Assembly: GCF_000513895.2 (NCBI RefSeq)
Contig: NZ_CP165784.1
Coordinates: forward strand, 1 to 64,000
Source: Ensifer sp. WSM1721
GTDB lineage: Bacteria; Pseudomonadota; Alphaproteobacteria; Rhizobiales; Rhizobiaceae
Length of the DNA: 64,000 nt
Direction: 5' to 3'
Positions 44,446-53,581 of the stretch are shown here, piece by piece. The notes under the pieces were generated by a model. It saw only the letters and a list, made by a program, of their open reading frames with translations, made no database searches and was not told where the DNA came from. A program made the position numbers and the translations under genes. Each line of letters opens with the position of its first letter. Position 1 is the stretch's first letter.

Positions 44446-45516
44446 TCATGCTGCTCTTGCTAACCCGTGATCCACCAGCCGGTTGATGACTTCAGGATAG
44501 CCGATTCCGCTCGCAGCCATCGCCTTGGAATACATGCTGATATCGGTAAAACCCGGAATGGTGTTCACCTCGTTGACGACGAAGCGCATGTCTTCCATCA
44601 GGAAGAAATCGACGCGGGCCATGCCGTCGCAGCCGAGCGCGCGGAAGACGCGGGCGGCCATGGCGCGGATATTCTCTTCCACGTCGGCGGGCAGCTCGGC
44701 CGGGACCTTTAGGGTCGCGCCGTTATCATCGATATATTTGGCGTTGTAGCTGTAGAAGCCGTGGTTTTCGGCCGGCGCGATCTCGCCGGGGCGGGAGACG
44801 AAGAGGCCGCCTTTGGCATCTTCCAGCACGCTGCATTCGATCTCCCGTCCGGCAATGAATTCCTCGGCGATGAGCTTGCGGTCATGGCTGAAAGCCTCCG
44901 TGAGGGCGGGGCCGAATTCCTGGCTGCCCGAGACCTTGCGCACGCCGACCGAGGAGCCCTGGCGGGCCGGCTTGATGAAGAGTGGCAGGCCGAGTTCGGT
45001 TTCTAGCGTTTCGAGCGCAGGGGGTGCGGCCTGATCGAGTGTCACCGAGCGGGCGACCGGCAGACCAGCGGCCTTCAGAAGCTGCTTGGCGATATGCTTG
45101 TCGAGCGCCGTTGCCGAGCCTAGAATGCCGCAGCCGGCAAGCGGTACGCGCGCCACCTGGCAGAGCCCCTGGACGGCGCCATCCTCCCCATGCAGCCCAT
45201 GCAGGACCGGGAAGACGATGTCGATCCTGCCTGCTTCGGCCGCTTTTCCATCGGGTGCGATAGCCAGTAACCGTCCGCGCCCGCCGGGCACGAGGCAGAG
45301 CTCGGTGCCGGCTTCTGGCCTGTCGAGTTCGCCATTGCTGACGCGGCTTTGCAGCCAGCGTCCATCGCGGCTGACGAAGACGGGCAGGGCGTCATAGCGC
45401 TCGGGGTCGAGCGCGCGCATCACATTGGTTGCCGACATCACCGAGACGTCGTGCTCGCTGGAGCGGCCGCCGAAAAGCACGGCGATGCGCAGCCTGGATC
45501 GGGAAGGGCTCATCAA
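44446..45516 (-). CDS. ddl: D-alanine--D-alanine ligase
   Basis: This 356-residue ATP-grasp ligase has the N-terminal signature AVLFGGRSSEHDVSVMSA, the central HGLHGEDGAVQGLCQVARVP (HGxxGEDG) and the C-terminal FLMEDMRFVVNEVNTIPGFT with metal-binding residues. It makes the peptidoglycan dipeptide D-Ala-D-Ala in the cytoplasm. It lies 21 bp after the C39-like gene and opposite a MocR regulator. A plasmid-borne copy outside the mur cluster is likely a second, regulated ligase. Confidence 0.93.
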   Translation of the reverse strand: MMSPSRSRLRIAVLFGGRSSEHDVSVMSATNVMRALDPERYDALPVFVSRDGRWLQSRVSNGELDRPEAGTELCLVPGGRGRLLAIAPDGKAAEAGRIDIVFPVLHGLHGEDGAVQGLCQVARVPLAGCGILGSATALDKHIAKQLLKAAGLPVARSVTLDQAAPPALETLETELGLPLFIKPARQGSSVGVRKVSGSQEFGPALTEAFSHDRKLIAEEFIAGREIECSVLEDAKGGLFVSRPGEIAPAENHGFYSYNAKYIDDNGATLKVPAELPADVEENIRAMAARVFRALGCDGMARVDFFLMEDMRFVVNEVNTIPGFTDISMYSKAMAASGIGYPEVINRLVDHGLARAA

Positions 45517-45537
45517 AATCTCCTTGAGAGAACAGCT

Positions 45538-46158
45538 TCAGAAGCCGACGGCGATGCCTCTGTTGGCGAAGAAGCGGTCGAACGTGGCAAGCGGCAGGGT
45601 GACATCGGCCTGGCTGGCGCGGTCATGGCCGGACGGGTTGTGGAAGCGCACGCTCTCCTCATCGGCTGCCGTCACCAGCACGAGATGGCCGCCCTTGGCC
45701 GGCGGCTCGCGCTCCGGCCAACGGATCATGCTGCTGACGGAGGCGATGAAGAAGCTCTTGTCTGTGAGGACTTCGCGAATCCCTTCCGCCGGCACCTGCG
45801 TCCTCACGTCGGCCGAAAGCCCGAAGCGCTCGCGCACGAAGGTCACGAAGGGCGCATAGATCAGCCCTTTGATCGAGGCGTCGGCCTCGTTGATCACATA
45901 GCCGCCATAGGCTGTGCAGGCGCGCGCCAGCGACAGGATCGGATGGGCTTCGCCGCGGGCGGCCAGGATCATTTTCAGGCAGGCCATGCCGCAGACATTC
46001 ACCGCCCAGCGCGCATATTCCTCAATTGTCTCGGCTCCGGAATTTTTCCACCTGACATCGCGATGCAGGGCGGCGGGACCTTCGGCCAGTACCGGCAGGG
46101 TCATCCCGGGCGTTTCCCACTGGCTGAAATAGGGCACGTCGAGCTTTGCTTGGTTCAT
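45538..46158 (-). CDS. C39-like (papain-fold) peptidase
   Basis: This 206-residue protein has the C39-type arrangement: a Cys-helix VNVCGMACLKMIL, a later GGHLVLVTAADEESVRF with the histidine, and NPSG. No signal peptide is visible, so it is probably cytoplasmic. The start at ATG 46158 begins NQAKLDVPYFSQWETPGMTL, the usual opening of such domains. It is co-oriented with ddl at 21 bp and may process or hydrolyse a D-Ala-containing peptide (inference). Confidence 0.75.
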   Translation of the reverse strand: MNQAKLDVPYFSQWETPGMTLPVLAEGPAALHRDVRWKNSGAETIEEYARWAVNVCGMACLKMILAARGEAHPILSLARACTAYGGYVINEADASIKGLIYAPFVTFVRERFGLSADVRTQVPAEGIREVLTDKSFFIASVSSMIRWPEREPPAKGGHLVLVTAADEESVRFHNPSGHDRASQADVTLPLATFDRFFANRGIAVGF

Positions 46159-46195
46159 GTCGTCTCCGTCAGGCACTGCGAATGTGATTCGCTTG

Positions 46196-46267
46196 AAAGT
46201 GGCTCGATCTAAATGCAGTTTGGTGGCGATATGAAGATCCACTTTGCCTGCGGCGGGTGGGCCACTT
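46196..46267. promoter_or_regulatory. Candidate MocR binding region
   Basis: Related half-sites occur as AAAGTGGC (46196-46203), TTTGGTGGC (46219-46227), CCACTTT (46239-46245, inverted) and GCCACTT (46261-46267, inverted) in the 132-bp gap between the C39-ddl genes and the MocR gene. MocR regulators typically bind sets of direct plus inverted half-sites. Confidence 0.45.
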
Positions 46268-46290
46268 GAACCGGTCACTGAGGAGGATTC

Positions 46291-47790
46291 ATGACGCTGA
46301 CGAGAAGACGCGAAGGACCATCGGCATCGTTCCGGCCGACGATCGATCCGTCGTCGTCAGCGCCTTTGCCGCGCCAGCTCTATCTCTCGCTGCGCAATGC
46401 CATCACCGAGCGGCGGCTGACGGGCGGCCAGCGGCTGCCCTCGACGCGGCTTGCCTCGGCGGAATGGGCGATCTCGCGCGGCGTGGTTGCCGAAGCCTAT
46501 GAAATCCTGATGTCGGAGGGTTTTGCGGTCGCCCGCCATGGCTCCGGCACCTATATCGCCTCGTCCCTTCCCGAGGGTGCGGCCCCCATCGATCCCTCAA
46601 GCGCCGCCAGCGCGCAGCCGATCCGCCGTGGCGTATCGGCCGCCGCGACCGCGATCCTCACCCGCGGACCGAGCCTCGAGCCGCAGAAGTTGCTCCCGTT
46701 CGTCACCGGCCGCATCGCTCATGACGAACGCACGGCCCGGCTTCTGAACCGCATTGCGGCAAGGCATATGAACTATGCCTTCGAAGGCTATGGCGACATT
46801 CAAGGCGAGAAGGCTTTACGTGCGGCCATCAGCGCCCATCTCGCCGTTTCGCGCGGCGTGCGCTGCAGCCCGGAACAGATCTTCATCACGGCGGGCACGC
46901 AGCAGGCGCTCGACCTTGCCTTCCGCGTGCTGATGACTCCAGGCGATACGGCCGTTGTCGAGGACCCGTGTTATCCGCCGGCCCGCCAATGCCTCGCGCT
47001 GAACGGCATCGAGATCGTCGGCCTGCCGGTCGACCGCGATGGCATCGACATTGCGCTACTGCTCGACGGCACGCTCCCGCCGCCCGCCGCCTTCTATGTG
47101 ACGCCCTCCAACCAATATCCGGTCGGCTCCGTTCTTTCGCTCTCGCGCCGTCTCGGGCTGCTCTCCTATGCCGAAGAGAACGACTGCTGGGTCATCGAGG
47201 ACGATTACGACAGCGAGTTCCGCTACCAGGGCCACCCGATCGCCTCGCTGCACGGGCTCGATAAGGCGGGCCGCGTTCTCTATACCGGCACCTTCAGCAA
47301 GGCGCTGCTGCCGAGCCTGCGCATCGGCTACCTCGTCGTCCCCGCCGATCTGGTCCCCGCCTTCCGCGCTGTCCGCCCCGCCGTCGACCGCTGCCCGCCG
47401 AGCTTCCAGCAGCGAGTGATCGCCGATTTTCTCGCGGAGGGCTATTTCCCCGCGCATCTGCGGCGCCTGAGGGAACGGCTCAGGGCCTCGCGCGATCTGC
47501 TGGCGGGGGTTCTGAGCGAACGGTTGGCGGAGCATCTGGCGGTGCTGCTGCCGGATCAGGGGATCAACCTCACGGTTCGCAGTAAGGGTAGCTGGGATGA
47601 TGACACGGCTGTTTCCGCTGCGGCGCTGAGGAAGGGCGTGGTGGTGATGCCGCTGTCTCGCATGAACGTGGTCTCGACGGATCGGTCACGGCTGCTGCTC
47701 GGGTTTTCCGGGCTTTCGGAGGAGGAGGCGGATATGGGGACGCGGGTGCTTGCCGCGGTTTTCGAACGTAAGGAGTTCCTCGGCAGCTAG
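46291..47790 (+). CDS. MocR-type regulator (GntR helix-turn-helix plus aminotransferase domain)
   Basis: This 499-residue protein has a GntR winged helix (LPRQLYLSLRNAITERRLTG, about 28-95) and a fold-I aminotransferase-like domain. The PLP lysine is in YTGTFSKALLPSLRIGYLVV, and the cofactor pocket DDYDSEFRY is also visible. GGAGGA lies 6 bp upstream of the ATG. MocR proteins sense PLP and amino acids. The position opposite C39-ddl recalls DdlR of Brevibacillus, a MocR activator of ddl, so this is a good DdlR-like candidate (inference). Confidence 0.9.
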   Translation: MTLTRRREGPSASFRPTIDPSSSAPLPRQLYLSLRNAITERRLTGGQRLPSTRLASAEWAISRGVVAEAYEILMSEGFAVARHGSGTYIASSLPEGAAPIDPSSAASAQPIRRGVSAAATAILTRGPSLEPQKLLPFVTGRIAHDERTARLLNRIAARHMNYAFEGYGDIQGEKALRAAISAHLAVSRGVRCSPEQIFITAGTQQALDLAFRVLMTPGDTAVVEDPCYPPARQCLALNGIEIVGLPVDRDGIDIALLLDGTLPPPAAFYVTPSNQYPVGSVLSLSRRLGLLSYAEENDCWVIEDDYDSEFRYQGHPIASLHGLDKAGRVLYTGTFSKALLPSLRIGYLVVPADLVPAFRAVRPAVDRCPPSFQQRVIADFLAEGYFPAHLRRLRERLRASRDLLAGVLSERLAEHLAVLLPDQGINLTVRSKGSWDDDTAVSAAALRKGVVVMPLSRMNVVSTDRSRLLLGFSGLSEEEADMGTRVLAAVFERKEFLGS

Positions 47791-47799
47791 GACTTAACA

Positions 47800-48714
47800 T
47801 CAAGAGCTTGCTATATTTCCGGCCTCGCGTGAAAGCCTTGCCTGGATCTCCGAAGCAAGCCATCTCGCCGCAGGCCCCAGCGGGTTTGCAACATTGCGTA
47901 TCGCGTAGATCGGGTACTCCCTCTGGTCAAAAAGAGGAAACTGGAGTTGGACAAGACGGCCAGTCACGAGGTCATCCTTGACCAACGACGCAGGAAGCCC
48001 GCCCCAGCCCAATCCGCCACGGATGAATAGGTGTTTCGTCGCGTTGTCGCTGACCCGCCAAGTCTTCAGGGAGAATACATTGAAATCCCGCCCCGTGGTC
48101 AATCTCGAGGCGTCGTATACCACAAGCTGTGTTTCATCCCGCACATCGCTAAGAGTCAATGGTCGGCCCAGCACGCCAAGGGGATGATCCGAGGCCGCGA
48201 CGGGAATCATGCCCGACTGGCCGATCCGTTCGAAAATGATCTGATCGTTTGGCATGGCGCCGCCAAAGCCGATGATGGCTGTGCCGTTGATAACGGCATC
48301 CATAACGATCCCAAGCGAGCCAACTGTAACGCTTAGGGAGACAGTCGGATAATGCTCCCGGAAGGCATGCAGCACATCGACGACGATGTCCGATGGCACG
48401 ATGCCGCTCATCGCAACGTAGAGCTCTGCCTCCAGGCCGTCGCTCAAGGCCCTGACGCGAGCCCGCATCAGGTCGAGATCGCCGAGCAAGCGGCGGGCAT
48501 CTTCGAGGATGGATCTGCCGGCGTCCGTAAGCTGCGGCCGCTTGGTGCCGGAACGCGAAAAAAGCTCCACCCTCAACTGCGCCTCGAGATTGGCGATCGT
48601 ATAGCTGACCACCGACTGCGTTCGATTGAGGGCGCGCGATGCAGCCGAAAAACTGCCTTTCTCCACAACGGTAAGGAACACCTGAAGCTGGTCCAACGTC
48701 GGCTGTGGCTGCAT
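47800..48714 (-). CDS. LysR-family transcriptional regulator
   Basis: This 304-residue LysR protein has a helix-turn-helix (GSFSAASRALNRTQSVVSYT, about 21-40) and an effector domain. It is divergent from the DoxX and GST genes and separated by a 132-bp gap that carries a palindromic element next to its start. It probably controls itself and the DoxX-GST unit. Confidence 0.9.
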   Translation of the reverse strand: MQPQPTLDQLQVFLTVVEKGSFSAASRALNRTQSVVSYTIANLEAQLRVELFSRSGTKRPQLTDAGRSILEDARRLLGDLDLMRARVRALSDGLEAELYVAMSGIVPSDIVVDVLHAFREHYPTVSLSVTVGSLGIVMDAVINGTAIIGFGGAMPNDQIIFERIGQSGMIPVAASDHPLGVLGRPLTLSDVRDETQLVVYDASRLTTGRDFNVFSLKTWRVSDNATKHLFIRGGLGWGGLPASLVKDDLVTGRLVQLQFPLFDQREYPIYAIRNVANPLGPAARWLASEIQARLSREAGNIASS

Positions 48715-48717
48715 ATC

Positions 48718-48750
48718 TTATCGATCCTATCGATGAATTTGTGCGATAAA
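48718..48750. promoter_or_regulatory. Candidate LysR binding site
   Basis: ATCGAT-N3-ATCGAT (48720-48734) overlaps a larger inverted repeat TTATCG/CGATAA ending near 48750, immediately upstream of the LysR start. The AT-rich, T-N11-A-like arrangement fits a LysR box. Confidence 0.5.
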
Positions 48751-48846
48751 ATAGCGGTTTTCACGATGAGCTTCCAGCCTTATCTGTTCGGCTCGGCTGC
48801 GACTGCATGCCAATTCCGACGCATCAACACTATTCAAGGGGTTCAT

Positions 48847-49275
48847 ATGTCCAACGCCGCGACTGTTTCGGCTGCACCTGCGGGAAAAACGCTCCAGATC
48901 GGACTGTGGGCCGCGCAGGTGCTCGTCTTCGCCGCCTTCGTCTTGTTTGGCTGCATGAAATTTTTCATGCAGGTCGACCAACTGGCGGCGATGTGGGTAT
49001 GGCCGGGCGAGGTTCCCGCATGGTTTCTGCGCCTCATGGGTATCATCGATTTTGCCGGAGGCGCGGGCGTGCTGTTGCCGGCCTTGACCCGCACCCAGCC
49101 GCGCCTGACCGTGCTGGCGGCGCTCGGCTGCGTGCTGCTGCAGATCGCTGCGATGATCTTTCACCTATCACGCGGTGAAGCCGCTGCCATTCCGCTCAAC
49201 ATCATCCTGCTTGCCCTGTCGGCGTTCATCCTATGGGGCCGGGGCAAGAGGGCGCCGATTACGCCGCGCGGATGA
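48847..49275 (+). CDS. DoxX-family membrane protein
   Basis: This 142-residue protein has four hydrophobic segments (IGLWAAQVLVFAAFVLFGCM, WFLRLMGIIDFAGGAGVLLP, LTVLAALGCVLLQIAAMIFH, IPLNIILLALSAFILWG) and the family pattern around KFFMQVDQLAAMWVWPGEVP. DoxX-like proteins are small inner-membrane proteins often linked to thiol or redox stress. The GST gene 81 bp downstream fits that role. The true start is ATG 48847, after a 132-bp regulatory gap. Confidence 0.85.
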   Translation: MSNAATVSAAPAGKTLQIGLWAAQVLVFAAFVLFGCMKFFMQVDQLAAMWVWPGEVPAWFLRLMGIIDFAGGAGVLLPALTRTQPRLTVLAALGCVLLQIAAMIFHLSRGEAAAIPLNIILLALSAFILWGRGKRAPITPRG

Positions 49276-49356
49276 AGGACGACGACCGAGCGGGAGGGAA
49301 GTTCCCGCACTCTGCATGATCGCAGCTATTTCCTCGCATTTCCCAGGAGTTCTATC

Positions 49357-49962
49357 TTGAAGCTTTATTACAGTCCCGGCGTCTGCTCGCTTGCCTCTCA
49401 CATCGTCCTTCGTGAGGCGGGGCTACCCTTCGCGCCCGTGCGCGTTGATCTGAACACACACACATTCGACGATGGCGCCAACTACTATGCCATCAACCAG
49501 CACGGCTATGTCCCGCTGCTCGAACTCGGCGACGGCCAGCGATTGACCGAAGGACCGGCGATCATGCAATACGTGGCCGACCGGGTACCGGAGAAAAAGC
49601 TCGCGCCGGCCTGGGGCACGATGGAACGTTATCGGCTTGTCGAATGGCTCGCCTTCATCAGCAGCGAACTGCACAGAAACTTCGGACCGCTGTTCAACCC
49701 GGCAATGCCTGACGACGTCAGGGAATATCATTGCAAGCGTGTCCTCGATCGTTTCCAATGGGTGGACCGGCAACTTGACGGCAAGACCTATCTCGTCGGC
49801 GACACATACACCGTTGCCGATGCCTACCTCTTCGTTGTCGCCAATTGGGGCAAGCTTGTCGGCGTGGATCTTGGGGATTTCAAGAACCTGAACGCTCTGC
49901 TCGACAGGGTTTCCTCGCGGGCAGCGGTAGAGGAAGCTCTGAAAATCGAAGGGCTTATTTGA
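49357..49962 (+). CDS. gstA: Beta-class glutathione S-transferase
   Basis: This 201-residue GST has an N-terminal thioredoxin fold beginning KLYYSPGVCSLASHIVLREA, with Cys10 that marks the bacterial beta class, cis-Pro in GYVPLLELGDG and the ligand motif LTEGPAIMQYVAD. An all-helical C-domain with GDTYTVADAYLFVVANW follows. Its resemblance to E. coli GstA is clear. It conjugates or reduces electrophiles with glutathione in the cytoplasm and is likely co-transcribed with the DoxX gene. Confidence 0.92.
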   Translation: MKLYYSPGVCSLASHIVLREAGLPFAPVRVDLNTHTFDDGANYYAINQHGYVPLLELGDGQRLTEGPAIMQYVADRVPEKKLAPAWGTMERYRLVEWLAFISSELHRNFGPLFNPAMPDDVREYHCKRVLDRFQWVDRQLDGKTYLVGDTYTVADAYLFVVANWGKLVGVDLGDFKNLNALLDRVSSRAAVEEALKIEGLI

Positions 49963-50073
49963 GAAACGATAGGCGATTCGTCACGCCATGGCTTGCCTTG
50001 GGCGCGGTTATCCGGTCGGCGGCTGATGCTGCAAGTGGTCCAAACATCTACCATTGGCTAGAGGTCGCAGAGA

Positions 50074-51072
50074 GTGTCGGAAATAAGTTGGAATACCTTC
50101 GACCACCTGTCGCTCGCTGGAACGGATCTGCAGGAGCTCTCAGCCTCACTTTCCCGCCTGCATGACGGAATAGGTGTGACATCGGAGAGTAACCAGAATA
50201 CCAGATATCAAATCAACATGGTTCACACGAGGCGGATCTCGATCATAGCCAGTATCTGTGATGGAGATCTCACGATCCACTTTCCCTCATCGATCGATAC
50301 GACCATGGTTCTCATCCCGCTGGCGGGGGACGCCACGGTCGCGGTCGCCGACCGTAAAATAGCGTCCATCGAAAGCCGTGGCATTTTTGTCGATTGTCGG
50401 TTGAACAATCAATTGCGCATCGCCGGTCCCAGAAGGCATCTCTGCATCAGGGTGCCGCACTTCGAGCTGGTCCGACGGATCGGCGTCAGGTTGAATGTTT
50501 CATTGAGGGGTCGTCTCCAGTTCGCGCACGAGATCGATCTTTCGCATGGACCCGGATTGGACCTGGCGCGGCTCGCAATGACCGTGCATCACGGCCTGGC
50601 GGATGAAACCTTGCACAGATCACCCGCAGCACTCGGGCATCTTCTGGACGCGATCCTCGAATTTCTCATAGCCGCCATACCGCACAACTACTCCGAGGAG
50701 CTTTGCCGTAGTTCGGCACCGCCTATTCCACGGCATGTCAAGCGCGCGATCCACTACATGCACACCAACATTTCCCAGGCGGTTACTCTCAAGGAGATCG
50801 CTGCGGCGTGCGGCGTCAGTACCCGTACCCTGCAGGATGGTTTTCGAAGTTTTCGCATGACGACGCCCATGGCCTATCTGTTGCGTCTCCGCCTTGACGC
50901 TGTTCGCAAAGAGCTTTCATTGGCCAGCCTCAGTCAATCGGTAAAGGCGGTTGCGCTAAAATGGGGCTTTTCCCATATGGGCCGGTTCTCAGGCCAATAT
51001 CGAAGGCGCTTCGGCGAACTACCGTCTCAAACTCTTCGCAACGTTGGCGACAATCCCGCCGAATATCCTTGA
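50074..51072 (+). CDS. AraC-family transcriptional regulator
   Basis: This 332-residue protein has an N-terminal AraC_binding_2-type domain and a C-terminal double helix-turn-helix (TLKEIAAACGVSTRTLQDGF, then VKAVALKWGFSHMGRFSGQYRR, about 245-320). It lies 112 bp after gst and could start a separate unit. No target is evident; the sequence downstream is relic. Confidence 0.88.
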   Translation: MSEISWNTFDHLSLAGTDLQELSASLSRLHDGIGVTSESNQNTRYQINMVHTRRISIIASICDGDLTIHFPSSIDTTMVLIPLAGDATVAVADRKIASIESRGIFVDCRLNNQLRIAGPRRHLCIRVPHFELVRRIGVRLNVSLRGRLQFAHEIDLSHGPGLDLARLAMTVHHGLADETLHRSPAALGHLLDAILEFLIAAIPHNYSEELCRSSAPPIPRHVKRAIHYMHTNISQAVTLKEIAAACGVSTRTLQDGFRSFRMTTPMAYLLRLRLDAVRKELSLASLSQSVKAVALKWGFSHMGRFSGQYRRRFGELPSQTLRNVGDNPAEYP

Positions 51073-51350
51073 GGATTCGACGAGCTGCTTGAGGAACGAC
51101 CCGAGGAAGCTGAAGGCGGCGCCATCGATGAACCCTGCAATGACCGCAGCGAGGATATCCAGGCGAAGTCGGTCCCGGTCGCGGCGAGGGCAATCGTGGC
51201 CACCAGCGCAAGAGTTCGGAACTCTAGCAGCAGCTTGAAGAAGGTCGTCGCGTTCCAGGTTCTGCCGAGACGGGCGGCCGGCACGGCGCCCGCAAGCGGC
51301 GCGGCGGTCATGGCAAGCATGGTTGCTGCGCCGCGGGTGGGCTCGCCGGC
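51073..51350 (-). pseudogene. Probable MFS transporter remnant
   Basis: A minus-strand frame contains ATMLAMTAAPLAGAVPAARL and RTLALVATIALAATGTDFAW followed by ISSLRSLQG, which resembles adjacent transmembrane helices of a major-facilitator protein (TLALVA...RALQG pattern). The frame is then lost. The assignment is weak and rests on pattern only. The 425-base gap from the AraC stop to ocd holds nothing else. Confidence 0.35.
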
Positions 51351-51498
51351 CAAGGAAGGGCCAGCAGTAAGAAAGCGATCTGTCCGGCAGCCCTCGGAAC
51401 GCTCAGCAGGGCGTAGGAAAGGGTCCGTCTTGAAAGCGCGCCATGCATGCTTGTTGAGCTCCGTGTCTGATCCTGCATCCGCAAAAGAAGGGCGGGCG

Positions 51499-52566
51499 TC
51501 AGATCGGCGCGGCCGCCATCCGCGCTTGGTGGCGGATCAGCATGCCGAAAAGGTCGCGCGGCTCGTCCGGATCTGCGAGCAAGTCGAGGTTCTGGAAGCT
51601 GGAGCTTGCCGAAAGTTTGTCACGAACGTACCTCAATGCTGAGAAGTCCTCCGTCGCGAAACCCACGCTGTCGAACAACGTGATCTGCGTTTCTGCAACG
51701 CGCCCGGCGTCCACTCCCGTGATAACCTTCCAAAGTTCCCGCACCGGGTGTTCTGCCGGAAGCTGTTGGATTTCACCCTCGATCCTCGTCTGAGGAGGAT
51801 ATTCCACGAAGATTTCGGAACGCAGAAGTATGTCGCGATGAACCTCGGTCTTCCCAGGGCAGTCGCCGCCCACGGCATTGATGTGAATGCCGGGCCCTAC
51901 CATGTTGTCCGTAAGGATAGTGGCACACTGCTTGTCGGCCGTGGCGGTGGTTACGATCTGCACACCTTCCATCGCGTTCTCCGCCGAACGGCAGGTGTCG
52001 ATCTTGAAGCCGAAGGCTTCGAGGTTCTTGCGGCACCGCTCGGTAGCGGTCGGGTCGATGTCATAGAGCCGGAGATGGTCGACTCCCAAAAGCGCCTTGA
52101 AAGCGAACGCCTGAAACTCGCTCTGCGCGCCGTTGCCAATGATCGCCATCGTGCGCGCTCCCTTTGAAGCGAGATGCTTCGCGGCGACGGCCGACGTCGC
52201 GGCGGTTCGCAACGCGGTCAGTATGGTCATCTCCGTCAGCAGTACCGGGTATCCACTTTCGACCTCGGCAAGCATGCCGAAAGCGGTCACAGTCTGACGG
52301 CCGGACTTCGTGTTCTTCGGGTGGCCGTTGACGTACTTGAAGCCATAAAGGTTTCCGTCGCTGGTCGGCATCAGTTCGATGACGCCATCATGCGAGTGCG
52401 AAGCAACGCGGGGCGTCTTGTCGAAGCTTTCCCAGCGGGCGAAGTCCTCCTCGACATAGGTGCAGAGTTCGAGAAGGAAGGTCTCGACACCGATGGATAG
52501 AACAAGGTCCATCATATTCTCGACGCTTACGAACGGTACGATATTGAGATTCTGCGGTGCAGGCAT
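51499..52566 (-). CDS. ocd: Ornithine cyclodeaminase
   Basis: This 355-residue protein converts L-ornithine to L-proline and ammonia using bound NAD. It shows the active-site Lys in LYGFKYVNGHP (about 77), LRTAATSAVAAKHLA (120-134), the NAD loop AIIGNGAQSEFQAFA (141-155) and the catalytic Asp in NAVGGDCPGKTEV. ATG 52566 is preceded by AAGGAG at 6 nt. An arginase relic lies directly upstream, reproducing the arginase-ocd order of opine and arginine catabolic operons. Confidence 0.92.
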   Translation of the reverse strand: MPAPQNLNIVPFVSVENMMDLVLSIGVETFLLELCTYVEEDFARWESFDKTPRVASHSHDGVIELMPTSDGNLYGFKYVNGHPKNTKSGRQTVTAFGMLAEVESGYPVLLTEMTILTALRTAATSAVAAKHLASKGARTMAIIGNGAQSEFQAFAFKALLGVDHLRLYDIDPTATERCRKNLEAFGFKIDTCRSAENAMEGVQIVTTATADKQCATILTDNMVGPGIHINAVGGDCPGKTEVHRDILLRSEIFVEYPPQTRIEGEIQQLPAEHPVRELWKVITGVDAGRVAETQITLFDSVGFATEDFSALRYVRDKLSASSSFQNLDLLADPDEPRDLFGMLIRHQARMAAAPI

Positions 52567-52589
52567 CAGGAGCTCCTTGTAGGCCGATC

Positions 52590-52870
52590 GAGGACGGTAG
52601 GTCCCCATGAGATCTGCGGTCACATCGACGAGCAGCCTTGCAGTGCGGCCGCGGTCGTCGCGAAAGGGGATGAGTTCGACAAGATCGAGGCTGCCAACAA
52701 GGCCGCTTCGCGAAGCATTTCCATCACCGGATTCGCTTCACGAACGTCGCTCCGCCGGGCATCGTCGTTCCGACGCCGGGACCGATCGAGGAAATCCGCA
52801 TCAAAGCTGACGTGAAGAATACCGCGCACGCGTTCGACGCGCTCCCGATGATCTTGCAAAGCATTCCATT
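52590..52870 (-). pseudogene. Arginase C-terminal remnant
   Basis: Pieces in alternating minus-strand frames give RERVERVRGILHVSFDADFL (the metal-binding SFDxDxxD segment), then VVG/PGGATF-like sequence, MEMLREAALL, and DRGRTARLLVDVTADLMG, the normal arginase C-terminus just before ocd. At least two frameshifts and the loss of the first two thirds make it non-functional. Arginine would therefore have to be converted to ornithine by another enzyme in this host. Confidence 0.75.
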
Positions 52871-52891
52871 CTCCTCGATGTGACGAAGCTG

Positions 52892-53581
52892 TCAGCGCCC
52901 TGGAATCGCGACGCGAGCTTCGAAGAATTTGAACAGGCGACCGAACACCGCTCCCATCAACAGGTAGACTGTGCCCGCGATGAGGAAGGTCTCGAACGGC
53001 GCGTAGGTACGCGCGACAAACACGCGGGCCGCGCCCGTCATCTCCATGACCGTCACCGCGCTCGCCAGGGTCGAGCCCTTCATGACGAGAACCAGCTCGT
53101 TGCCGATGGCAGGTAAAACCGCGCGATAGGCCTGCGGGAGGATGACCTTGAACAAAAGCACAATTCTATTCAGTCCGAGCGCCTTGCCCGCTTCCCATTG
53201 GCCCGATGGGAGATGCCTGATCGCTCCTGCGAGCAGTTCGGCAGCGTAGGCCGCCGAGTTCAGCCCGATCGCGAGGATCGCACAGTAGACCGGGCTGCGC
53301 AGGACCGGCCACAGAAAGCTATGGCGCACGGCGTCGATCTGCCCCAGACCGTAGTAGACGATGAAAAGCTGCACGAGCAGCGGGCTTCCCCGGACGAGGA
53401 ACGTGTACGTCGATACGGGAACGCGGACCACCTGCGACGTAGAGGTGAGACCGAGGGCAAGCGGCAGCGCGAGGATCTGGCCGACGGCGAAGCTTGCGAC
53501 AGTAATTAAGAGAGTGAGAAGGACGCCATTCTTGACGGCGAGGAACGCGGGAAGGCACAAATCGAAGGACATAGCTGTCAC
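52892..53581 (-). CDS. Polar amino acid ABC transporter permease (HisM/ArtM type)
   Basis: This 229-residue permease has the LAO-type pattern GLTSTSQVVRVPVSTYTFLV, VRGSPLLVQLFIVYYGLGQI and the EAA-like loop QWEAGKALGLNRIVLLFKVI. It overlaps the partner permease by 4 bp. Together they import a basic or opine-like amino acid delivered by the binding protein at 55659-56444. Confidence 0.92.
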   Translation of the reverse strand: MTAMSFDLCLPAFLAVKNGVLLTLLITVASFAVGQILALPLALGLTSTSQVVRVPVSTYTFLVRGSPLLVQLFIVYYGLGQIDAVRHSFLWPVLRSPVYCAILAIGLNSAAYAAELLAGAIRHLPSGQWEAGKALGLNRIVLLFKVILPQAYRAVLPAIGNELVLVMKGSTLASAVTVMEMTGAARVFVARTYAPFETFLIAGTVYLLMGAVFGRLFKFFEARVAIPGR

